From: Amborella trichopoda
Lineage: Eukaryota > Streptophyta > Magnoliopsida > Amborellales > Amborellaceae
Assembly: GCF_000471905.2 (NCBI RefSeq)
Contig: NW_006499481.1
Location: 525,034 to 589,033 of the forward strand
DNA length: 64,000 nt
Direction of reading: 5' to 3'
The notes below the pieces were generated by a model. The model was not told the DNA's origin, did not search any database, and was given only the letters and a program-made list of their open reading frames with translations. Positions 34,901-45,174 of the stretch are shown piece after piece (positions within the stretch are counted from its first letter, which is position 1; each line of letters starts with the position of its first letter). The position numbers and the translations under genes are program-made.

Positions 34901-37900
34901 CCCCCTATTCCTAATTGAATCTCGTAATGCCCTCAAGGAGGGCCAAAGCTTCAGCCATGGTGGAATTGACATTCCTTGGTTGAGGAATTGGCTGTTGTGC
35001 TGATGTTATTGCTTTCTAATTCCTAATGGCTCCATGATTTTGTGATTCTTTTCTTGGCATCTTGTGAGCTCTTCACTATGGTCTACCGTTGTGGATCTGT
35101 GTGCCATATGAGCTATCTTGGGGTCCATTATTTGAAAGGTGAAAAAGACCACTGATGCATGGAGAGGTCATTTTTTTTTTGAACTTTACTTGAGTGTGCT
35201 TACAACCCCCCCCCCCCCCCCCCCCATCATTGAGGAAATTACCTCAGCCTATGTTACAAAGACATGTATATTCGGGTTATCGTCTGACTTCAACATGTGT
35301 TAGAAATGCTAGCCCCAACATTAGTGTTCAGATATGATATGTCAGTAAGCCATTTAGAGGAACAATGTGGAATTTTATTAAGTGACAAAGTATTTTAGAA
35401 GTATTTTTTTTTAAATGGGTGACAAAGTGTTTAAGTTTGTGAAGTGTCAAACATGCATGTCATGTCCTTGGCATTTTGCCATGTGCTCAGACCTCTAGAG
35501 TCATGTATCTAAGTTGCATAAGGGTGGCAATGGATATGGATTCGACTTGAGACCCGACGGGTAGATTGGCTTGGGTCTAGGCATGGGTGTAGAATTTGAA
35601 CCCGTCAGGTCGGGCCTAAGTCTGAACTTGGACCATTTTGTATTCGGGTCCAGGTCCCAATCTAGGTCTATATGGACTTGACCTAGGATATATAAGTTAT
35701 TTTTTATAAAAATATATATATTTATGAGTTATAATATTAAAATAGTGTTTGTTATATTTAAATAGGTTAAATAGATGGACGGTGGAAAAAAAAAATTTAA
35801 CCCCTTATAATCCATTGTTCTAGAATTCCATTCATGATTGAATCAATCGTTTCTCTCTCTCTTCTTCTTCTCAATACTCACTTGAAAACACCAAACAACC
35901 AGGAGGGTTAGGGTTTCGGTTCGTCTCTCTCTCTTTTGCTCCTCACCACGACAACCATCGCCAGTGATTCAATGAACCAGGGTCGTGAGCTCTCTCTCAT
36001 CTGTGCGAAAACCAGGAGGCTCAAGGGTTAGGGTTTTGATTTCTCTCTCTATCTCTCTCACTCTCTCACTCTCTCTCTTTCACTCTTCACCACTGCCAGT
36101 GAACCAGGGTCCAAGCTCTCTCATTTGCATTTTGTAAGCAGCCAAGCAAGCCAAGCAATCTATAGCTTGGAAATTACTATGTATCTCTCTCACAAAATAA
36201 TGGATTGGAGAGATAAAGATAATGGATATAGAGAGAGAAAGGTGGGCTACGGTGAGAGATAGAATTATGATTGGTATTGTCATTATGGAGAGGTGAAATT
36301 TGGTGTTTTGGGTGTTATGGGTCATGTTTATTTGGGCAAGAAATGGAGGGTCGATGGACAATAAGAGGTTTTGGGCTTATGGTGTCTAATCTATATGGGA
36401 GAAATGAAGTTTAGGGGGAGAGAGAAGGGAGGAGAGAGGAAGAGGAGGATGAGAGGAAGAACATCAGGGAAGTCTCTTTGATTTCCCGGTTCGCGTCTGT
36501 GTCCAAATCCAAAGAAATGGTTCAGGTCTGAGTATGGGTCTGTTCGGACCTGACCCATTGCCACCCCTAAAGTTGCATAGGCCTCAATCATAGCAGTTGA
36601 ATGGTTACCTTGTTGGCTATTTGTCTGTCTGTTTATATGACCCTGCCCTAGGGTTTTAGGGCCCATATTCTTATCAATACACCTCAAAATTATGTCATGA
36701 GAATAAGAGCTTTGTTGTTGGTTAACATCTTTAACCCATCCCAAGCCTAGGTAAACGGGGTGGGTTGTGTTAGGTCAACCAACGTAAAACTTTGTCAAAA
36801 CTTCTCATGGATCCGGAATATATGCTATCAACTTATGCTAGGGCATTCCTCGTAAGTGATGCACTATACTGGAACCCAGGTATAGTGCGAAATAAGCAAA
36901 GATTAGCTAGGGCGTTCCCTAGAAGCGACCCATCATAGTGCTACCCGATTGCCGTGAAAAATAAGCAAGGGTTCCTGCGGCAGTCTAGATGAGTGTGCGT
37001 AAAGAGGCTAGTCGAAGATAATAAGATTCACCTAGCCACATGGAATGTAGGAGCTCTTACAGGTAAAAATATGGAGTTAGTGGATACAATGAGACGAATG
37101 AGAGTAAACATAGGTTGCCTACATGAAACAAAGTAGAAAGGAAAGAAATCTAAGGAAATAGATGGGTATAAAGTAAACTTTGGTATGGACGGCTGCATAA
37201 AGACGTGGAAGAGAGGGGGTGGAATTAATACGTGTCCAAGAACTAGGCGGTGGAATTTAAAAAATGAGAAAGACAGAAAATGGAACTCTGAACATGAGGT
37301 CATGTCATTTGAAATGAGATGGCTGATTGTATTAAAAAAGTGGAAAAAAAAGCTTTAGGAGAATCTATAGGGAAAAGAAAATTCAATAAAGAAACTTGGT
37401 GGTAGAGTGATGAGGTTCAAAAGGCCATATGTAGAAAACGATCATGTTATAAAACTTGGCAATGTAATACAAATGATCAAAGCTTAAAAGAATGTAAAAA
37501 TGCTAAGAAAAACACCAAACAAACAGTAAGGCTAAACTTAAGGCATATAATAATCGATAGAGTAAATTGGGAACAAAAAAAGGTGAAAAAGATGTCTTCA
37601 AATTAGCGAAAATGAGAAAAAAAGTGGAGGGATCTAGACCATATTAAATATATTGAGTGAGGAAGAGGTCAACGAAAGGTGAAGAATTTATTTTTAAAAA
37701 TTATTAAATGACGAACATAATGGGACCATAACGGCAGAAGAAACCGTTGGCATAAATGACGGCGGAGGTCAATAGATACATTTGTAGGATTAGTATATCA
37801 AAAGTGAAAGAAGCTTTGAAGAGGATGAAGATAGGAAACGCTTTAGGACTAGATGATATTTTGATAGAGGTTTGGAAGTACATTGGGGTGACTAACATTG

Positions 37901-40900
37901 ACTTACTGATCAAGCTGTTCAACAAGATGTTGAAAACAAAGAAAATGCAGATGAACGAAGGAAAAGTACTGTGATACCTATTTACAAGAACAAAGGAGAC
38001 ATACAGAATTGTGGGAATTATCGAGGGATCGAGCTTATAAGTCACATTATGAAGCTGTGGGCGAGAGTGATTGAGCAACGATTAAGGCTTAGAACGAGTG
38101 TATCAGAAAACCAATTCAATTTTAGTGCATGGGAGGTCAACAATCGAGGCTATTTTTCTACTTAGGCAATTGATTGAGAAGTTTAGTGCGAAGGGAAAAG
38201 ACTTCCACATGGTCTTTAATGATTTAGAGAAAGCTTATGATGGAGTACCTAGAGATTTGATTTGGTGGGTGTTGGAAAAGAAAGGAGTCTCAAGATACTA
38301 CATTGACTTAGTAAGAGATATGTACGAGAGAGTGCTAACTAGTGTACGAACAACTATTAGAGAGATGAGCGAGTTTTCAGTGACAATAGGTTTACATCAA
38401 AGGTCAGCATTGGGCCCATACCTCTTTGTCTTAGTTATGGACAATTGAACTAGACACTTAGAAGATGATGTACTGTAGCGCATGTTGTTTGCAGATGACA
38501 TAGTTTTAATCGATGAGACCCGAAACAACGTCAATACAAAGTTAGAACTTTGGAGAAATGCTTTAGAATCTAAAGGTTTTAAAATTAGCCTGACTTAGAC
38601 TGAGTATATGGTAATTATAGGAGTAGAAACGAGGAAGTTATTACGATTGACGGTTAATAAATACTAAAACGAACGCACTTTCGATATCTTGGGTCAATAA
38701 TCCAAAAAAATGGAGAGATTGAGGAAGATGTACATAGAATTAGAGCTGGGTGGGTGAAGTGGAGATGCGCAATAAGAGTTTTATGTGATCGCCATATAAC
38801 AATGAAGCTAAAGGGCAAGTTCTACAGGACAGCTGTGAGACCATCTTTACTTTATGGGGCGAAATGTTGGGTCGTTGACAAGATACATGTAGAATGAGTG
38901 TAGTTGAGATGGACGAGAAGGGATAGAATTTGAAATGAATACATTCGGGAGAATTTAGATGAGGCACCAATAGGCAATGAGATGAGAGAAAGTGGACTTA
39001 AGTGGGCTTCCATGCGTGGCGCAGACCTAATACCACACCTGTGAAGATGTCACACCCCAAGAATTTATAATACTGTTATTCCTGAGATGTGACAGACGAA
39101 ACATATATACATCTATTGATAGGACAAATTTACAGTGGCGAGGTCTTACAAAGTAACAAAAGAAANNNNNNNNNNNNNNNNNNNNACCGGATGAGTCCAC
39201 TTAATCCCTACCGGCGTCCCAGATAGGTCCACTTATACCTCACCGGCGAACCGGATGAGTCCACTTGCATACTTAAATTATTTTTAAATCTCTTTAAACA
39301 TTCGAAAGCAGCAATATCATGTACTCAACATATCACTGAAATCATTAATATGAATTTCACTTAAACCATTAATAACAGTCACTCTCTATAACATTTCAAA
39401 AATAACCAATCAACTATTTTGGGCTCATATTTAGAAAGGTAGCAGTTTGTAAAGGCATTCTAGCATAATTGCCAATTTAATATGTATAGAAAAACTCTTA
39501 TAGAAATTCAAGAATACGGAATTATCACAATTTATGGGATATCAATCCACAAATAAATATTTCACAACCATACTATAATCAATTGCAAAAATGTCAATTT
39601 TTAAATAATAAGGCAGTCATGTGCACATGAATTTTACAATGTCTAAATATTCAAAACAGTAAAAAGAAATATCACAATTTTACTAAAAGCAGAAATATCA
39701 CATTTATTTCTAACAATAGACAAGAAAAATAAATAAATTTATTTTTCTAATTTACAGCATTCAAAATTTCTAACATATATAAAATATCACAATTTTTATT
39801 AAAAAGATTATTTTTCAAGATAATGAGGTCACGTGCGCATAAAATTTATCGCGCCTAAAATTAATGATAATAAGCAGAAATAATTATTTCATTTTATTTT
39901 TAAAAAGAATGGATTATTTTTCGAGACAATGAGGTCACTTACACACAAAACTTATAAAATAAAGATCCTAGACGGAAATATCACTATTTATTAAAAACAG
40001 ACTATTTTTCAGGAAGACGATGTCACTTACCTAAAATATTTGAGAAGGAGTTTCCGATAAGAATTCGGCTAGAGAGAGAGAGATAAGAGGCCTTAGACCA
40101 GTACACAAGAAAAGTATTGTATTGTGCACATGTACCCCTTTAATGAAGAAAGCAAAGGTTATTTGAAAAAAAAAACGAACAAGAGTTGGTTTCTCGTACT
40201 CGGAAAGAAGCTGCAGAAACCATAATAGGGGCTAGGGTTTTAAATGTTTAGAGAGAGAGAAAGTCCTCGTACACAGAAAGAAGTTACAGAAACCATAATA
40301 GGGGCTAGGGTTTTAAATGTTTAGAGAGAGAGGAGGACGAATAAAAAGAAAACACCCTAATGCAAGGTGTTGATTAAAGGAGTGTTGTTGTAAAACTTTA
40401 AGGTGGTGGACCTAAAGTCTACTCAAGTAAAATTGAACCCTCAAATATATTAACAATAATATCTTTTATTTATTGTTAATATAAAAGCAACAATATCCTA
40501 ACGGTATATTAGTATTATTATTATTATTATCATTACTAATATGTACTTATTATTTTATTTTATTTATTTTATTTATTTATTATTATTATTATTTAATTTT
40601 TTTTTTGTATTTATTTCTGTTAACAACATTAATATTATTATTATTATTATATATATATTTTTGAAAGTTTAGGATTGTTACAGAAGAGGTGTGAGTTAGT
40701 TCAAGCGAAAGGCTGAAAAAGGGCAAGGGGTAGACCCAAAAGGACATGGTTGGAAGTGGTGAGAAACATTGATTCAAAAAGTGGTTTGCCTAGCGCTTAG
40801 GCGGCTACCTAGGCGGGATGGGGGGCCTGGGCGAACCAACTAGGACCTCCCGCCTAGGCGGGCACCGAGGGTACCTGGGTGGGAGCCCATGGGATTGCAC

Positions 40901-43900
40901 CTGACTAGGTGAAAAAAATGGCCATCAGGTGGGGTATTGTTTGTTTTTTATTTGTTTGAATTATAAAAAGTTCATGAATATGCACATTTTGTACAACATA
41001 TGTACCTAAAACAAGGTTACTTGGGCACCATTTCTCCCATTTGAACCTAGGCCGATGAGGTTCTAGGCGGCCGCCTAGACGCCCATTTAGGCATTGAGCG
41101 GCTTAGACCCCCTGACCGCTTTCGTGCTGCCTGACATTTTTTGGAACAATGGTGAGAAAAAATATGGGGACTTACGGCTTCACTGAGGGTATAGCTCTTA
41201 ATAGAGCAGAATGGCGGACCGGGATTCATATAACCGACCCCAATTATTTGGGAAAAGTCTTTGATAGTAATGATGATGATGATGCTTGAGTTTGTTTGTC
41301 TGTGTGAATGGAAGGAGTCAAATCGGAATATTCCTACTCACTTTCTATTATTCCTCAAACCATCAATGCATTTAAAAATCCTATACTGTTGTTGCTATTG
41401 TGATAGGCTTGTCACGATGCTGTATGATTTCCAGTCTTCCATTGTGTTTTCTTATAGATCAATATACAGTTTATGTAAACTAGTTCTTGAATTTTGTGAA
41501 ACTTCTAAACAAACTTCTGCAGAGCTCATGATATTGGTTGCTCTCTTCCTTTTTGTTCTTTTGAATCAGATATCCTGCAAACATAACTCTTTTACGTGGA
41601 AATCATGAAAGCCGACAACTCACTCAGGTATATTTATAGACATGGATCAGCTACTTCATCAGCTTAATTTCCACCAGGAAACAATATTTTAATAGTTTCT
41701 CATTTTTCTTTAGTATTGATTGCTTGTCTCGCAAATTATAAATAGATAATTTTGTCAATATCTGTTGGGTTTGAATAAAAGTTCAAGGGATATTATGCAT
41801 GACGAATTATGACCTCTGCCTTTGACCTGTGCTAGTAGCTAATATGTCAATCCAAGTTGCAGGTGTTGCATGATCTCATACTTAAAGAGGGTTGTTTGAA
41901 CTCTATTTGGTAGGTTATGGCATAGCGACTTACCTTATCACATTGTTTTCCAGTAGTGTGGTCCTTGAGGAAGGAACTAACTGGTAGTGGAAATTTTTTC
42001 AGTATCTTAAGGATAGCTGTGTACGTAGAAGTGGAGGTTTGATTGGATTTTGCATGAAAGAGAATTATATTTTAATTATATGAAACTCATTGATGTGATG
42101 CCCTCAATGTTTATGCCAATTGCCGGTAAGTTTTACTTTTTTGATAAAATAGATAGATAAATTCTATCTGTCTATCTATCTATCAGACTAAACAAAGAAA
42201 AAAAAAGATAAAGAGCGATGTGTATATATATATATATATATATATATTTATTTTTTTTAAGATAAGAGCATTGAGACAAATTTTCTTGTATCTCACTGGT
42301 GAGATTATTATAGCAGGCCTTTTCTCAAGATAAGGCTCTGGTCCATGGGGGATCTATCTTATGTCCTCTTAACGAGCTACTTCAGTTAGTGACATATAGG
42401 ATTTGAGTAGACTATCATGAAATCAAGGGTCGGTTCGTTTCGTGGTGAGAACACTCTTTCCTGCTGGACTACCGCTTTCCCATGTTTGTTTTATGGGAAA
42501 GCATAATACATTGGGAAGCATGTTCTGATACTCAAAGGGGCACTCAATGCATTTAGATGGAAAGCGGCTTTGTACCTATTTAGGTATGAAGGTGCTTTCC
42601 CATGGAGCAGAAAGCTCTCCCAGGAACAAACTCTCCGGAGAGAGCTTTCTACGGAAACAAACATGCCTTTAGAGATTCGTTTCACAGCTAAAATCTAAAG
42701 GGCATGTTTGGATACCACCCCTAACCATGGTTGGGTGCATTGTGGTGATGAGTTTATTTGTACAAAATACAAATCGAAAACCAATGGTTGAAACTGAGGC
42801 ATGTGTGGATGCCGCTTATAGATAAAATTTCATCTGCAAATAGAGGGTGAAACTACTAACTAAAAATGCAGTCCTACTTTATTTTATTTCATTTGCAAAT
42901 TGCACTTGTCAAGTGGCTCTTCCCCCCCCCCACCCCCCCCTCCTCTCTCTCTCTCAGCTGCAAGCTTTGCTTTCTACTTTGCACTCTTCATTGGAGTCTT
43001 CTATCTTACATGCAGCTCAAATCAGCCTGAGATCCATATCCCTTGCTTTGATTAAAAAAGAAAAGAAAAAAGGGAAGCATTTGGTTTTTGATACAGTATG
43101 AATTGATCTATCAGATTTCAAAGTTTCAACATAAAGAGAAAGGGGTTTTATAAAGAGACACGTTTAGAGAGAGAAAGAATGGGATTTGAAAAAGGTTTTA
43201 GAGAGGGAGGGGTTTTAAAGAGAGAGGTGAACGCCAGAGAGAGGTGGAGTTTTGGGAGAAATATGAAGAATTTCAATGTGTTTTGAGATTTCAATGAATG
43301 TCAGTGTTTACGCTGAAACTTCAGTGAGTTTTAATTGAGGGCCATCCGGCAAAAATGGCAGCCAAACAACTCTCAACCACAAATCGATTATAATGTGGTT
43401 TGTGAATATCTAGTATGTGGCAATCTACATTTTAAAAAATATGGATTCATTTTCATTTACAGCTAAACATATCCTACTGATTTTTTTGGCTCACATTCTA
43501 TGTTCCTGCACTACGGTTTAGGACAGAGTACGCTTCGTTGTTTACTTCATCCACAAATGCTGAGTTTGGTATTACTCATAAATTTCAACTATATTTATTC
43601 AGTCATAAGGATAATCAAGTGTCATCCAGTTCGAGATATTTAAACATTCTTTTGAATCATGTGTTCGCCTTCAAACCAACATTCAGAATCAATGATTATT
43701 TCATGTGCTTGTGTCTGTATTTTTTGAGTTTGAATTCCTTATATTTGTTATGTTTCTTTGGAAAGAGGAGAAACTAAGCTATCTAGAGAGATCCATTTGT
43801 ATGCCTAATGCCAAAGGAATTGGAAATGGCAGCTTTATGGGTAATCTGAGTTCTGGACAGCAGTCTTGGATTCTGAACCAGCATCCTTGGTTTTATGAGT

Positions 43901-44168
43901 GTGAGCATAATGATAAGTTATCGACTGTACTGGGTTTGGTTCATTTATGTTTTGTGTTCTGTTCTGCTGCTTAATTTTGCTAAGAGGGAAAATTTGTGAA
44001 TTTGCATGTATGGGAGAGTAATTCATATTATTTGTCCTTCACCTGCGTAGGTCTACGGCTTTTATGATGAGTGCCAGCGGAAGTATGGAAATGCAAATGC
44101 ATGGCGCTATTGTACTGATGTTTTCGATTATCTTACTCTGTCTGCGATCATTGATGGAACTGTAATAT

Positions 44169-44212
<44 letters not shown>

Positions 44213-45138
44213 CATTGCGAAATCTTGATTGTTGCCTCTCTTGTTTATACCCTGGAGATATTAAACCTGCATGTGCATTTTTTCAATTGCAGGTTCTTTG
44301 TGTTCATGGTGGCCTTTCTCCAGATATTCGAACAATAGATCAGGTATTTTACAGCACAATCTGTAAGTTTGTAATGGTGGAGGCATTAGGTAGATTCTTT
44401 TTCTGGAAAGACTCTGTTATGCAACATGTTATTGCAGTGGAAGTTTTTGATTTGTACCTTTCTTACTCTTGCCAAATTGTCAGAATTATCTTTTGTGTGT
44501 GTGTGTGTGTGCATGTGCTTTTTCCCTTTTTTGGTTCTACTTCAAGATTAGATATTGATACAAAACCTTCATGGTTTGTCTAAAATCATGTTGTTTCAAA
44601 CTTGTAAGCCAGGTGGTTGTTGAAGAGAATGTCTATACCCAGCTGTTTTGCTACTTGACCTACTGTTTACAAATTATAACTAGATTTGCCAAGTCGATAG
44701 AAGCATTCTTATCTTTCTTTAGGAACATATGCCTAATTCTTTAGCAGGTTATGTCGTGGAACTGTTGTTTCTAAGTCATATTTCTCTGTGTCAACAGATT
44801 AGAGTCATTGAACGAAATTGTGAAATCCCTCATGAAGGGCCATTTTGCGATCTTATGTGGAGTGACCCTGAGGAGATTGAGACATGGGCAGTAAGTCCAC
44901 GAGGTGCAGGATGGCTCTTTGGATCGAGGGTTACTTCAGAGGTACTGTAACACAATCTGCACCTTAACCTGATAGATCTAGTGGATTGACTGTAAATTCT
45001 CACCAAAAAATCTGAAAGCCTGTTTGTTGATGCAGTTCAATCACATAAACAATCTTGAACTGGTATGTCGGGCACACCAGCTTGTCCAGGAAGGTCTCAA
45101 GTACATGTTTCAAGACAAGGGTCTAGTGACGGTTAGTG

Positions 45139-45174
<36 letters not shown>

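Larger units (their letters stand above)
39048..40682. mobile_element. Solo LTR with 5-bp target duplication
   Basis: The unit begins TGTCACACCCCAAGAATTTA and ends GATTGTTACA. GAAGA flanks both sides (39043-39047 and 40683-40687). TG..CA ends, a 5-bp duplication and a 1.6-kb length mark a lone LTR left by recombination of an LTR retrotransposon. TGTCACACCCC..TGTTACA ends recall Gypsy-type LTRs; the superfamily is an inference. Removing it restores the RTE sequence CCTGTGAAGAGGTGTGAGTT. An assembly gap interrupts it. Confidence 0.85.
36728..41283 (+). mobile_element. RTE-clade LINE, near full length but decayed and interrupted
   Basis: The 5' end is TAACCCATCCCAAGCCTAGG. An endonuclease start is readable at about 37034 ([18 protein letters not shown]), then a deletion joins it to the end of the domain ([12 protein letters not shown]). 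Reverse transcriptase blocks follow: [20 protein letters not shown] near 37970, [17 protein letters not shown] near 38227, and [12 protein letters not shown] near 38485, which keeps the Asp-Asp pair. The C-terminal region runs to 39047. The 3' end resumes at 40683, and a (GAT)n-type tail closes at 41283. Stops and frameshifts show it is inactive. A solo LTR and a MITE are inserted in it. It lies sense-oriented in intron 3 of the phosphatase gene. Confidence 0.85.

Noticed and set aside
40560..40680. Possible AT-rich scaffold-attachment or origin sequence
   Set aside because: It is the ATT/TTA microsatellite part of the solo LTR end, explained by that element.
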